Below, piece by piece: positions 13,101-27,600 of a stretch of DNA of 64,000 nt. The stretch spans positions 33,855,639 to 33,919,638 of the forward strand of contig CM043797.1 in the NCBI GenBank assembly GCA_023974075.1, read 5' to 3'. Below the pieces are notes generated by a model. That model saw only the letters and a list, made by a program, of their open reading frames with translations, was not told the origin of the DNA and did not search any database. Source of the stretch: Chaenocephalus aceratus (taxonomy: Eukaryota > Chordata > Actinopteri > Perciformes > Channichthyidae). The position numbers and the translations under genes are program-made. The stretch's first letter is position 1, and every line of letters begins with the position of its first letter.

Positions 13101-16100
13101 GTAGAATGGAGTCATCTCAAGGTCACAGCATTCATAATGTGCAATAATCATTACCCTTGTGATCCACGATGGCGCATGGCATTATTGCTTTGAATCTCAT
13201 CAATGAACATTGAGAACATTTAAGCAAAATGGTTCTCTCTGTGACCTTGTGCACATAACGTAATGTCCTCTATTTTAGGGCAGGATTCTAAACATAATAA
13301 AGCAGAAAGCATTGTTCACTCGATGGCTATTAGTATTAAGTGTATTAATAGAAGCGTTCAGTTATGATCACGTCTATAATAACCCTGTTACATGTATAAT
13401 GTGTGCTACTGAAGCCCTTTTAGGGTAGGACATATTGCAGAGTAGGCCTACTGTGAAAATCAGAGAAAGGAGACATTGGCCGCGTTCACACCAAGTACTT
13501 TGCCGTACTTAGTGCCCAGCACTTAGTTCCCCGATGGAACTAAGAGCCGATCGCGTTCACACCGGAATAAGTTCCCCGAGGGAAGATTACACAAATGAAG
13601 CTGCTGACGTCACTTCTTCTTCTTCTTCTTCTTCTTCTTCTGCTTTGGGTTTACTGGCAGGGCCGCAAACCACTTCACGACGTAATCTGCCACCCGAAGT
13701 CCCCGGCCCGAATTCCCCGGCGTTGGGGACTGGCCAGATCGCCAGAACGCCGACACCTCCTCATCTTCACCGCTCCCATGTTTTCTTTTGTGTTGCCATA
13801 AGTTAGTCTCTCTGCGTTTGTGCGCTGGGCGAATGCTAATGCTAATAATGCTAATAATGCTAATGCGAGGATAATAAAATGTCGGCTCTACAAAACATTT
13901 CAGAGTTTTACGGGGCGTGGTTTGCAATTCGCCCAGCCAATCAGAATTGGCTGATTGGCTGGGCCACTTTTTTTCCCCCAGGAGAGTACCACCTCTCAGC
14001 AGGCACTAAAAATGGGGGTAAAAGTTCCCGGCACTGAGTACTCTTTTTGGTGTGAACGCGACATAAGGGGTGTCACTACCCGATCCGTCCCGTACTGCGC
14101 ATGTGCGAGATGGTCCGCCTTATTGGAGAACTCCGGACGGCAACCCAAGAAGGACACTTGACACAGTGGCTTTTGGCAAAGCTGAAAAATAAAACTCGAG
14201 AGAGATGAGTTATTGTTATTACAACGTGACTTCACTATTATTTAACAACTCTTTTTATTTGGTTCTTTTATTTGGGGTTCACTACATGGTCAGAATAAGT
14301 GAGAAATGAATTTAACTTCTGTTAGACAGCTATCCTACGGAATAAATATTTACTGTGAAGGTATGCAAAAATGTATGGCATATGGCTGCATATGGCTCAC
14401 TTATTCTGACAATGTACTTAACCTCAAATAAAATAACCCAATACAAAGAGTTGTTAAATAAGTATTAACAATAACTCATCTCTCTCGAGTTTTATTTTTC
14501 AGCTTTGCCAAAAGCCACTGTGTCAAGTGTCCTTCTTGGGTTGCCGTCCGGAGTTCTCCAATATGGCGGACCATCTCGCACATGCGCAGTACAGATCGGG
14601 CAGGGGGACGGATCGGGTAGTGACAAGGGGTACTAATGGAACTAAACGGGAAAAGTGCTCCGGTGTGAACGCGCCAATGGTATCACCTGTCTGTCTTTCC
14701 CCTGAAACATCCACTGCTGCAGCTTCCAACTCTCAGTCAGCTTTTTGCCTTCCTTTTTATTTTATCCACAGTTGTTGATGTGTATGTCTAGGCAGTGTTG
14801 TGTCCTACCACGGTATAGACCCTTAAAATGTAAGGCTACTCGTAGGAAGATGAAATGCAAAGAGTGGCTTAATCGGCTGTAACTCACCCCACCAGCACAA
14901 AATGAGGCCCACTTCATGCTCTATTAAAGGCAACTGGATTCAATGAAGCAATAGCCGGTAATTGGACTTTGAGCATACGATGGGTTTTTGCAGAAGAAAA
15001 ACTCAAGGATTTAAAAAAGCTGTTACAAGGCTGCCCAGTCTCTTATGTTCTTTGTGGGCGCAAACACATATAACCAGCTTGTAAAACCTTAACAGTGAAA
15101 GACTGGAGTGTTTGGGGATCTCTGAAGTGAACATGAGTCATTGGATAGCTGTTACTGGAATATCGATATTATTCTCCCCCACATTTGCTGGCAGTGCCCC
15201 GACAGTTGGATGAATACTGACAGTCCTTTTCGAAAGGAGACGGCATGTGTCTAGAGTTTGACTTTATCTTTTACAAAGCACACAGTTTAAATAAGGGTTT
15301 GTTAAAAGGCTGTCCTTATTCTGCTGTAAAAATGTCTCCAATCCTATCCTCTATCTTCATCATCGTTCAATTACTTAAGGAACGCTGGAGAAAAAAACTT
15401 TTATTTTCTGGGAATATGTTAAATGTGTGCATATTTAAAGACAGACATTCTCATTTCTTTGTACATACTGTCTCACCAATAATTAGAAAGATGAAGTGAA
15501 AGAAAAAGAAAAGGGATTTTCGGAGACAAGCAATTCTAAAAGCATGAGAAATACCCCATAAAGCTCTCAAGTCAAACACACTCTTCTTCCTGCTTATTTG
15601 CCCCGGTAGAGGGACGCACTCCACAACACACTCGCAAGTCGCAATGCATATTTCGATAATAGTTCGGGGGATATCGTTAAAACTATCTCGCTTGACATGT
15701 GTAAAATGCCCAGGTCTCTTGGATATTGCTGAAACAACTCAAACTCCAGCTGTTCCTGTTTATGGCTGCAGAAAAACATCATTCTGCAGAATGCATGCCG
15801 CTCATTAGCATTGCCAGGAGTGCTTTAAAAAAAAGTTATTATACTATTTATGTATTAATCTTGTATGGGAATGCATTGTGAATACATTAGAAAATAAACA
15901 ATCACAAATATGCTGACCTATTAAGTTAGTATACTCACCTAGTGAATGTTTGTATGTTGTGCTTATGCAGATGCAATTACACGCAACAACTCATTCCAAT
16001 ATTGTGTGTTTCAAAATAAAATGTGTTGCCAGTAAACATATGCAACTTGATAGTAAAGTACATGTTTTCATAAAGCCTACTTGAGAGTACATCGAAGTTG

Positions 16101-18481
16101 TTGTGGTGTTTTGATAATGCCATAATTGTGTAAAGCTTACAAATTTGGAAAATGAGTGATGTTTCGATTTTGGATGTGATTAAAATGAACAAATGTGTTT
16201 GCGCTGCAGGCTATCCTCGATACACAGTGATTGGCGACCACGGTTCGGGAGAGCATCATTTGCGGATCCAGCGTGTGGAGCTGATGGATGACGCTGTGTT
16301 TGAGTGCCAGGCTGTCCAGGCTGCCATGAGGTCCAGTCCTGCTCGCCTCACTGTGCTCGGTGAGTCCACATTACACAACACACACAGTCCAAACAACACT
16401 AATGTACTAGCGCCATCCACCCCCGATCCCTGAAGTGTAAAACAACTCATGGCAAGGCTTCACTGGCGTCACTGACTTCTCACTCTCATTGGCTATTGCA
16501 TTATGGTATTATATTATGATTATGCTACCAGAATCAATACGGAAAGCAATGTTGTGTTTGATAGTGAATATAACGTCCAGGTGTTTCTCAATGGAAACGG
16601 GAAAATAAGCAACTGTTCAAGCCGAATCAACACTCTAAACACTGGACAGAAGTACTGAAAAGGCCATAGCTGAAGTGGTGCGTCAGAACAATAACAGTGT
16701 ACAGTATGTGTCCTTGTTCGCTTTTCGATTGCACACCAAGTATCAATAGAGGCACACTGAAAACGCAGGTGTTCACATTCACATGCAGTCTTACTCAAAA
16801 CATCATCACATATCAACAGTAGAACCTAAGAACAAAAGATGTGTTTTGTATCAAAACCATGAGAAAGGAATTAAATCAATGCTAATGTTTCCAATATGGC
16901 CGACAGTGTCAATAAGGTTTAACATTAGAGAACCCTTACATTACTATGTGCATTACCTTCCACTGCACACAGCCTCCATTTCATTATTACTACATGGTGA
17001 TAGGTTACTGTTTCTTAATTCTATTTGATTGGGTTATCCATTTCTTCTGCCTTACCGGGTAGAAAAAGTGCAATCGTCGGCTAACGTCACTTGGGCCCCG
17101 AAGCCTCCTGCTGCTTTCTGTCTTCTGCTGCCTCTCACAAGCTCCCTCACTGAAGGATTGCTGAAAGTCAATGACAATGAGCAGAAGAAAAGGGAAGAGG
17201 GATTGGGAGAAAGAAAAAGATTGGAGAGAGAGCGGCGTCTGCCATGCAGTAGCCTTGCCACGAGCGACTGATCCGCCCTATTGATCCAGCCTAATGAAAA
17301 GTGAAACTAACGATTTGTTGGGGAGAAGGCAGCAAGAGTAAAAAAGAGAGAGAGGGGAAGACAAATTGCGGCGTAACGTTTCTCTGGCTGCCAGGCCAAA
17401 TGGATATGATTGAATAATTATGGGTACTTCGACAGAGGGCTGGATATGCTACTGCACTTTCCTTCCACGACTGTCCATCTTTCAAAATACTCGTTGAAAT
17501 CTTTCAAAGTTTGGCAACTCTGACATCGAGCTTTCCAAGGAAACGTTGCCGCCTGATCAACCACGGAAGGAAGAGAAGAATTCATTGTGTGTGTTCCCGA
17601 GTTGTATTGAGCTATTTGCCAATGTATTTATCAATGTATTGTGTTGTTTGGCTTACGCTCTTATCAGAAGCAACCTACCACGAGCGATTTGGGGTTAAGT
17701 ATCTTGCCCAAGGACATTTCACCATGTTAGCTGCAGGGGGTGGGATTGAACCGCTGACCCTCTGATTGGTAGATGTGTATTACTCCACAGTCCCCAATTC
17801 AGCCATTAAACTAAATGCAATGACGTGTAGGATTCGACAATGTTCCTTAGTATCCTTGGGAGTTTTTTTTACACCTATGAATCCGTCATTTTATTTAATT
17901 CATCGAGGAGTGAACATCTGCCATACAGCAGATGAAAATAATTCTTGATTTAGTTTCTTTAATCCCTTTGACACTGTGCTTTCCTGATGTGGCAAGCACT
18001 ACTTTGACTACTCAAAGTAATTAAAGCAAAAGACACAAATTATTTTCAAATGCTTCACTTTGGACCGATAGCAATGTACAACATCAGGAAGTGCAGTAGT
18101 TGGCCTTACTCTATTTAAATAACCAATCAGCAATGAGAAAGAGGAAGCCTTTTTGACCTATTTGGCTGATTGAGGGTGAGCGAGTTTATCATTCCTCCCC
18201 ATAATCCCAAATAGAAGGTGTTTGTTTAATCCCCTGCCGAGCTAGCTGACTCCTGAGTGCGCTGCCAGGAAGAACCGCAGGCTGACACACACGAGGTAAT
18301 GGAGGAATATATGCAAGCCCTTGTCACTGCAAAATCCAAGCTGTCAATTACTTGCCAGTGGTGACAGAGTGTGTCTCTCGACTTGGAAGACAGCTACGGC
18401 CCCACACCTATGGGTACACACACACAAATACATAAGCATATACACAATATGCTTAGCCTACACACCCACCGACCAGTCCAG

Positions 18482-18530
<49 letters not shown>

Positions 18531-18549
18531 CACACACACGCACACACAC

Positions 18550-18617
<68 letters not shown>

Positions 18618-21600
18618 TGTATATACGCAGCCTCCCTTCTTTGAGCTGACAGCAGAATCAATCTAAAACTCTCTCTTCCATCTTCCATAACTCAATAACA
18701 GCCCAAACTGTTCCATGTGCCATATCGGAGGAGCGTCTCTCCACTCGACTTTAATGGGCTCTGAAATAACATAACATAAATATTGACTAACACATAGACA
18801 AATGGCTTTATCACTGCCAAATAACCGATACCCTTACTTTTCTTTGTTGGTGATTCTGTTCAACTTTTAACTGAAAGGTGAAAAAGAAGCAGCAAAAAAG
18901 AACCTGACCTGCTCATTAACAAAAACAAAATCTGTAATAAGTAACGAAGGCTTTGGTTTTACTTTCATTCATTTCAGCCAATACTCAAAGTGCCAGAGTA
19001 ATGCAATTAAAGAGAAAACAGTTAACACGTCTGCAAACAAATATTGAGGTTAAAAAGAAGGAGATTGGGCGGTGAACTTAACCCTTCCAGGCGTTCTGTT
19101 CGTGGCTTGCAGGCTTACTCTTAGATGCCAAAGGAGAACCAAGGTCTTGTGAATTAGTTATGAAGGAAGGGAAAAGAGGGTTTCATGTCCAAAAAAGCCC
19201 CCTGGGGCTAATTATATCCCTAGCAGCAAGTTGGCACTGCTCCAGACCTTTGCTCTAATCTTTCAACCTGAGGTTGGGGACCGCTAGAACAAAGGGAAAG
19301 GAGATCACCGCTGTTTGATTTAGGTATTTGGCTGAAAGCTACTCTGAGGTGTCTTGTCTTTTTCAAAAAGGAAAAGGTGTCATAATGACGTGTGGTGCCA
19401 TTTATTGACTCATTGGTGCTTTTTAATGCATTAGTTTATCAGATACAAACACAACAGATAATTAAGTGGCCAAGATGACTCATTCTCAAGTAATGAATTA
19501 GAGCTGAACTGCTGTCACCATCATTTGAATGCAGGTTTCTCATGTGAACTCATTGACACTCATCTAAATGTTTCACTGTATCCTGATGTTATTGTTAAGT
19601 GTTGCTTTCCAAAGGGCAAGTGTGGGTGATAAGCTTGGTTTATTTTCATATTGCATTTTTAATCAACTGTATAATTATAGCTCTCGGTTCCAGCTCTGCC
19701 CAGCACGGTGTCATGAAGGTCATTCTGCTGACCATGCTATTTAGACCAGCCAGAATGTGGGCAATGCTTTAAGAAGTTAAGCTTCCTTTCAGAAAACATA
19801 GAAGAATTACAATGCTTGACACTTCAGGAGAAATTATGTCACTAAAAGAAGAACATAGGGTCTGAGATACCTGTATTTGAAGTTTGAATTCCATAAAGAC
19901 TTATGCATTTTTGTAAATGTCATTACTGGGGCAGCATATAGCAACATAAAAAACAGAATACAAGTAAAGTTTCAAATTCTCGTTGAAAAGATTGCCAATG
20001 TTTACATTTGTAATTATTACATACCTATACTGTGGAAGGTTCAGAGTCACACTCATAGAACCAAAGTATTGTTTACGTGTATGTTTTCTTCCAAGAATGC
20101 AATTTTGTTAGCGTGACATTTAAACCCATGTTTCGTTCCTTAATACAATGAGGTGTATGAATAGTTGTGGCAGGGGTTAAAACGTAAAGACCCTCCACAA
20201 ACATGCTCGTCTTTTGACACATGTTATTGATGCCATTTGAATGAGTCATCGTGTGCTAAATGCGTGTTCCCCTCCCTGCAAGATAAGGTTTTGGGACACT
20301 TGCTTCAGCAACAATTTGTATGCACACAAAAGCCCCAAGGGTATCTTTTGTTATTATCGTTCCAAATTGCCAAAGATGAATCAGCCTTTTCTGTGGATAA
20401 GTCTGAATTCATTTTTTCTCAAAGGTCACTCTGGCATTCCTTTAGTAATGGGGGTGAACATTGAGGGCAGGGTTAAGAGTACAATAAAAAATAGCGGCTA
20501 AGGAGTTGTTGTGCTGAAAAAAAGACACTAATACGCTCCATAAATGTGTTTAGTGTCAGGACTGACACAATAATTATGAGTGCAATTGCTGTTTTCTTTC
20601 TTGGAAAAAAGCTTATGCAAAGAACACATTTTATGTTTATTATTATCGTTATATTGTTTTTTATTTGTATGTAAGTTGAGTCAGTGTGCTGTTGAGTTGG
20701 GGTTAGGGTTTTGGGGAACGCAGCGTGGTGCACGGGCTCTGGGGTAAATATTTTTTGTTTAAAAACCTATTTAAAAACTCTTGTAGTAAAACCAAAACAA
20801 GTTTATAAAAGCCCTGTTTTCTGTGTTAAACATTTTTAAATGAAATAAAGAAAATGCAATAAATGAGAGCAGCGGCTGAAGCACAGAGCATATGCGGCGG
20901 GGTTAAAACCTGTACTCCTGCCCCTAAGAGGGGGTCTCCCCCGGTGGGTTGTCCGAGGCTGTCCCACAACATCTGGTAAAAGACCTGGTAAGTGGGTTAA
21001 AAACATCTGGCTAAAAGTACCGAGGTTGACTTTGTTTAAAATCGGCATGCAGGTAAAATTAGTCTGGACAAATGATAAATACATACATAAAAGTGCTTAG
21101 TAGAATAAGTGCTTTTAAAAACACGTGCTGGTAATAAAAATCACATCAAACAAAATGTTAAAATATGTAAAATATAAAACAAATATGTAAAATGTAAAAT
21201 ATAAAATACACACGGGTTAGTAGGCACACGGGGAGGGGAAATATCTTAAAATAAAGTCAACCAAGTGTCCCTAAAAGTGTTTAAAACCCAGGCCAAGGTC
21301 TAGAGAGGTGGTGCAGGTGAGACATGGACACGCCTCGGATGATGTTTAAAAATGTAGGGGTTAGGGTTATGGTAGGGTTGTGTGTCGTATCCTTCACATA
21401 CTGTCATTTGGGGTTGTCCATCCATCCATCTTCTCCCGCTTTTCCGTGGTCGGGTCGCGGGGGTAGCAGTTCCAGCAGAGAGCCCGGAACTTTCTTTTCC
21501 CTGGCGACATCAACCAGCTCTGACTGGGGGATCCCAAGGCGCTCCCAGGCCAGCGAAGAGATATAATCCCTCCACCTGGTCCTAGGTCTACCCCTTGGTC

Positions 21601-24600
21601 TCTTCCCAGCTGGACGTGCCTGGAACACCTCCCTAGGGAGGCGCCCAGGTAGCATCCTAACTAGATGCCCGAACCACCTCAACTGGCTCCTTTCGACGCG
21701 AAGGAGGAGCGGCTCAACTCCGAGTCCCTCCCGGATGACCGAACTTCTCACCTTATCCCTAAGGGAGACACCAGCCACCCTGCGGAGAAAACCCATCTCG
21801 GCCGCTTGTATCCGCAATGTCATTTATTGATTTCATCATTTAGAAGTCCTACCATATCCCTCTTACTGAGTGGTGCCATTGGCGTTGTGTGTGTAGCGCA
21901 TGTGTGTGAGAGCCAATTTCAGACACACTCAAAAAAGAAGCTTTAAAGCCTCCCGTGTAAGTAACCAATTTGTCTCCTTCAAAAGTTAATTTAGGTCTAG
22001 CCAAGCATCTCAGCGGAAGTATAGTGAGAGATAAGGTGTCTTAATCGGCAGTCATTTTGGAAGAAAATATGACTTACGCTTAAATTGCGCTGCCTTTTCT
22101 GCCATTTTGTCTGAAAGAGAAGATGGAGAGATAAGTACATCTATGATATCAGAGTGGCTGTGAGCAGGTGCGTTATTATGGCAGACAGACTGTATGTAGG
22201 ATATTTATTTAATCCTCGGTATTTCAACAGAAGGAGGAGAAATGACACGGATAAATCTGTGCTCTGCAAAACAACGGTACCAACTGTGTACAGGTGCTGA
22301 GCAGATCTGAACTCAAACTACATTATAAATAGTCTTGCTTCAGCTAACTGTAATTGTTCGCAAAGAAATGATTGGCATCAGGGGAAAATGTAGAACCACG
22401 GGGGCTAATAATTGGCAGAACCTTGCAATAAGCGTTATTTTTGGAACCCGAATCTCAATTTCGCTGCCTCCCACCTTCACAGTCTCACTCACACACATAG
22501 GTATATAGCAATATAACACAACGCAGCCGGGTGGTGAGCAGTGATGTCAGCAGCACCCTCCCAATCTGGGGAGAGCAGCTTCCCGGGCTGCACATGGCTG
22601 CGATGTGAAGGAGCAGGCTCGACATGTTCCTAACAGCTCTGGCATCTCCCCACTCGTCATCTCATCTTCATCCTTCCATCGCTCCACTTTATTTGGCACC
22701 GGTCATTCCGTAGATCTTGACACCAGCACTACCATAACATTGATAAAAGTGTTTTACTACACTCAAAATGGGTCTGTGTATACCCCAGCATTTAAATCAT
22801 TCCATTCAATTCGATTAGCTGCCATTTTTCCCACTACTTCCCTATGTGGTAGGATACACATACAAATCAGTACTCACGTATTTTTTGTATACGTTCCGTA
22901 CAGTCTGTCGCACTGTTTGTGATTGCCATCTGTGATCCAGTTTATGTTACGAATTTTTCTCACCTTTCTTTCATTTATTCACTCATACTCATCGTTCTTC
23001 ATGTGTGTGCAACACATGGCTCAGGTATCGTCTGGCTTTCAAACAGATGTACACTGACAGCACTTGAAGAGGGCCGGCGATTTGGGCAAGTGAGCCACGC
23101 ATGTCTCTTGTGCTGGGTATTCGTCTACTCTCCTTTTTGTCTTTTTTTCCCCCCTGATCTATCTATCACAAACTATGCAAGCTGTCGCAATGGGATGACA
23201 GGCGGCCCGTGCAGGCATTCTTCTGGAATAGACAGGAAGCTCATTGTTGTTCAGGACACGTCTGCTGAAGCACAGCGCTACAGTATACAGCAGCTACACA
23301 TTGCAAGCCTCCCCTTCCTTACACCATCCTGCCTCCTTGTGAGGTGCCCTATCTCATTCATTCACCTCCAAATTGCTTTTTCTCCCCTTGCTCGTGCTCC
23401 TGGAAAGCCAGGATGCAGGATTTCATCTGATGCTTTCTAGAAGTTTCCCCAATATTGGTTTGGCATGGAAAACCCAGCAGGTCCACCATCAGTAACACTT
23501 TTTACCAGACTGAAGTGGACTTTTCAGCCAACTCCAGCGCATTATGTCACCGTCCCCTTACAGTCCATAAGGTCAAGTGTTATGTTCAGTGTTTGGGGAG
23601 TTCTATCTTCTGTGTTTGGAAAATTCATATATATTAAGGCACCTTTATGACCCCAGGGTTAACACAGGCCCCTCTTGGAGGTGACAGACTTACGGCCTTG
23701 CACTGTTGAGTTAATTACACATCAATATGCCTTGGTCCCATTTATGGATATGTTTGATTATGCAGTAAAAGTAAATGATCTCACTGCAATGAGGCTTTCT
23801 GACATCACTGTGTATTTTTTTACTCTTTTTGTCTAAGGTGACCAAAAGGTGGGGTTTAAAATCAGATAGGGTTAGCATTCGTATATTTCTACAAATACAT
23901 AAATAAAGTTTTATCTTGGTGGAGATGACGGCCCTCCATAAAATGTAAGTATCCTTTAAACTAAATTGTTGAATTACCCCTCAAAGGGGTGAGGTTAACA
24001 GACCAATTGGATTTCTGCCTCAAACAAAGAAATGAATGCTTGGAGCTAAAACCTAACGTTGTGGGTCAAACCCAACAAACTCTATCAAGGATTAAAGTAA
24101 TGAACTGGCATAGGGCCTTTTTTAGTCTTTAGTAAAACCACACATCTAACATCTTTGAGTAATACAGACATGCAATAAAAAAACTCATTTGTGGCTGCTA
24201 TCAGTTATCTTTGATTTGTATCAAACCTGTAATAACTGAAAAATGTCTGTGTCTGTGCGTTTGCATGCAGACGGTGTCTTCGCCCGCGCAGGAGAATGCA
24301 AATGTGTGAAATTGTTGAAAGAGATTACATTATTATCCCCAAGAAGAAAGTAGTGAGAGGAACAGGGTTTGCAGTGAGTCAGCCTGTAATTAAAGAGGAG
24401 CGATCAATCTGTACCACTGACCACACTACTTATGCCAAGTCCATCGAATGGCTGCAGTAAAGAGCTAATTTAGAACCATTAGGGACTGCCGAGTTTGCAA
24501 ACAGCCCAGTAATGATGATGGCTGATTCAAGTTCAAGGCTTGGCCTCTGTATTAACTGTCAGACCTGGTAGTCATAAGGCAGGATCAGTGGAAGATCTCA

Positions 24601-27600
24601 GATAAAGAGAAAGACTAAAATATCAATTTAACAGAGTTTTCCCTATTGAATAAATGTTGGGTTATTGGTCAAATCCTCCAATTCCCTCAGCAAAGGCGTT
24701 CAGTGCCAATACCCAGAGGATAAAGGTTTCCTATTTTACTGGAATATTGTTCTATTAAAGGTGGGGTAGGTCATTTTGGAGAAACCAGCTCGAGTGCGCT
24801 AGAATTTGAAAATACACAGCCGGAAAAAATCTGCCACTTCCTCACAGAGCCCCTCCTCCAACACACATGAACGCGCACATGACCAATGAGGGCACGAGAT
24901 AAGTTTGTGCCCCGATGGAAGGCTGACAGGCAGGTAGGCCATCCAGGTATTTTAGCCGGCTCAGATGATTGGTCGTGCTTTTTACAGCACTACAGCTTCC
25001 ACAGATGACATTTTTGTATGGATTTTTTGTCAAAGCACTTCAGATATTCTTAAGAGCCGGTTTCTCAAACTTACCCCACCTTTACGTACAACCAACTTGC
25101 TTTCTTGTGAGCCTTTTTTCAGTGCTCTTTAATGGTTGTAATTTCAAAAAGATGCCAATGGGGCACAGACTGAGAGCCTTGTGCTACTTTCACAACAAAA
25201 ACGATTTCAGTCAAGGCTGTCACAAACTGTATCCACATTGTCACCCTGCACTTACAGTAAGACCTCATGGACAGCGAGATACAAAGGTATGTTTGCAGGC
25301 TGGAGGTAGCAAGGCATGTCCATTATATTTCCTGTCTGTTCACCATTCAATCTCAGCGTGTTGCTGGCAGGTGGCCTTCCATAGGGACATGACCTGGACA
25401 TGTAGCAGTGCTCTGTTTGGTTGACCTCCCTGCCATGAAGCTCCACTATGCACAATATCATAAACTCCTCTTGCTCTGACATCTCTCAGTAGAGAAACAT
25501 ATCGGTGAATAATAGTAGACAACTGAGACTCTAAAGGTCAGATGGTGACTTACTGCAAACAGTGTGCAACGAATCACCTTTCATCCACGCTCATTAGAGG
25601 TGTCAACTTCTGACCCTGGCACGCCTGTTGACAGACACCTATGTACTAATGTGTGTGTAGGAGGAAGAGGAATATATCCCTTAAAAGATGACAAAGGGGC
25701 CTCAGCTTTCTCGTTCTCTGAGAGTTCTGAGCCTTGTAAGCAATAAGATCGCGTCAAGTCTTTGTCCTATCAGTCCTTTCTAATCTCCCTCTCTCCATAC
25801 AACAAAAATATTTTGTGGCCGCCTTATGTGCGTGGCATTTAATTAATGTTTCAGTCTTGTGTGCAAGAGAGCACTGACAGCAAGCCGATAACGCTGGATC
25901 TCTGCAATCAACTGTCTCGGTGCTTTCATTGAGCTTCCCATTTGGTTCATTCCCTTTATTGACAAATGCGAGAGCTGTTTGAGATTCCCGGCTCACATTG
26001 CTTTTTACATGCCCCTTGTCTCATTTGCATACCATGCAGTAGTTTCTCAACTGAGCATAGGAATAAACTAATGTATTCTCCTTGACCTTGTTTCCAAATG
26101 CTGATAGACGACCAGAAGGTGACCACATGCTCACAAAGAGTCTTTCTCATTGCTTACATCAGCACTCTGTCGTCTGATGTGATAGTGCTGACCTGAGATT
26201 CCTCTACCTCTCCCAGCCCTACGCATAATAATGACCACCAGATGAAAGGGAGCCTGCCAGAATTAACACTGCATTTCAAACACTTTTGTACCATAGTGTC
26301 TTCAGCGGGAATGTTCTTTAATATTGCAGAGCCACTGGTCCAGGTCAGAGTTATTCGTCTGTTCTAGTCAGATTCCAGACGTCATTGTGCCCACAGATGT
26401 CTGATCCAGTCCTTACTCATTGCAAATATGTGGCACTGTTGGTTAAGTCTGATACATTGGACAAACAAATATGTTCCTTGTATTTATACTGTATGTACAG
26501 GAAAAAGGATTAGTCATAAGTGTGAAAGACCAAAATGCCACAACAGTGCACTAATTACCAACGCACTAAAATACTAAAATGAGCTTGTCTGTGACTAAAA
26601 GCTGGAGTGCAATGTTTCTAAAGGAGACCAATCTCAATGTGCTTTTCCATTTGTTCTGCATGACATGACACATTATTATTATTTTTTATAAATCTTTTTA
26701 TTAGTTTTCGCACAGATATCAAACAGACATTTTCAAGACATGACATGTAAAATATTGTGTTTTCCTAGTACAGTTTACAAATAAACACGAACCCCAATAC
26801 CCCGCAATCTCATTCACACAAACATACAAGGGGGGGGGGCAAGGAAATAAAAACAAAATTAAATTAAGGGTGAATATGAAATAGTATTTCAAAGAAAAAG
26901 GGGGGGGATGCTCTGCTGAGAATTAAGTATTGGGTTCTTCACCAATAGTAAGGGTGTCAATGTGGTCCAGAAAAGGCTGCCAGGTGTTGACACATTATTT
27001 TATCAAACTGTATGGTCTTAAAGTTGAACTATATAACAATAACTATATGATAATGTCCTTAAAGTAAATTCAGTTGTCTGTTTCTGATATAAAACTTCAG
27101 GTGCTTAATGTTTTCTTAAACAAATTCACGGCAAATATAAATTGACAATGAGTTATGTCAAGTGACAACAATATGTAAATGAAGATGGACCAATATAGAA
27201 TACTGTATGCAATATTGTATCCGGCGCTTTCTTTTATGTCTGCCATAAGATTGCTCTTTTATACTTATTGTCTTTAAATGTATAAAACTGTTTCCCAATT
27301 ACATTTCTCTCTGTTCTCGTTCATCTCAGTGCTGCTTGACAGCATGGATCCAACCCATAATAACCTTCTTTCCAATCACGATGCAAGGGGAATATGGCAG
27401 CTGCCTGCAGCCTTTGATTTCATCTTGCCCCAGATCTGCATTGTAATGAGCACTCAGGTCAATCAATAATTCACTGCAGTTTCAGTTATAGAAAGAGAAG
27501 AAGAAACAAACATCCAGATCAGCTCATGGGGAAGACAGGGAGAGGACTTTGATCAGTACCATTGAGAGGCTCATATTGCACTGCTGTGATCCTTTCTTCT

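Larger units (their letters stand above)
13474..14680. mobile_element. outer inverted-repeat (MITE-like) element of a nested cluster
   Basis: The left end cattggccgcgttcacacc and the right end ggtgtgaacgcgccaatg are inverted repeats differing by one inserted base. Between them lie two further elements, 13551-14061 and 14071-14625. Without these only about 120 bp of outer element would remain. The GCGTTCACACC terminus is familiar from dispersed fish MITEs. The superfamily is not assigned. Confidence 0.65.
10153..16209 (+). other. kirrel3 intron inside Ig1 (6.1 kb)
   Basis: GT-AG intron, phase 1. Its main content is the nest of inverted-repeat elements at 13474-14680. The remainder (10153-13470 and 14681-16200) contains a short GGAA/GA-rich patch near 11306-11335 and otherwise nothing I can assign. 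Confidence 0.9.

Noticed and set aside
18321..18688. Thr-His and Cys-Val repeat open frames
   Set aside because: Translations of the CA microsatellite.
20698..21379. Telomere-like ggggttagggtt motifs at about 20698 and 21357
   Set aside because: Only one or two TTAGGG-like units at each site, not a telomeric array.
22919..23440. 173-codon open frame
   Set aside because: Low-complexity hydrophobic start, no domain, not flanked by exon-like signals that would fit the kirrel3 phase.
24969..25424. 151-codon open frame
   Set aside because: Begins inside MITE copy 1 and runs out of it into unique intron, so it is chance.
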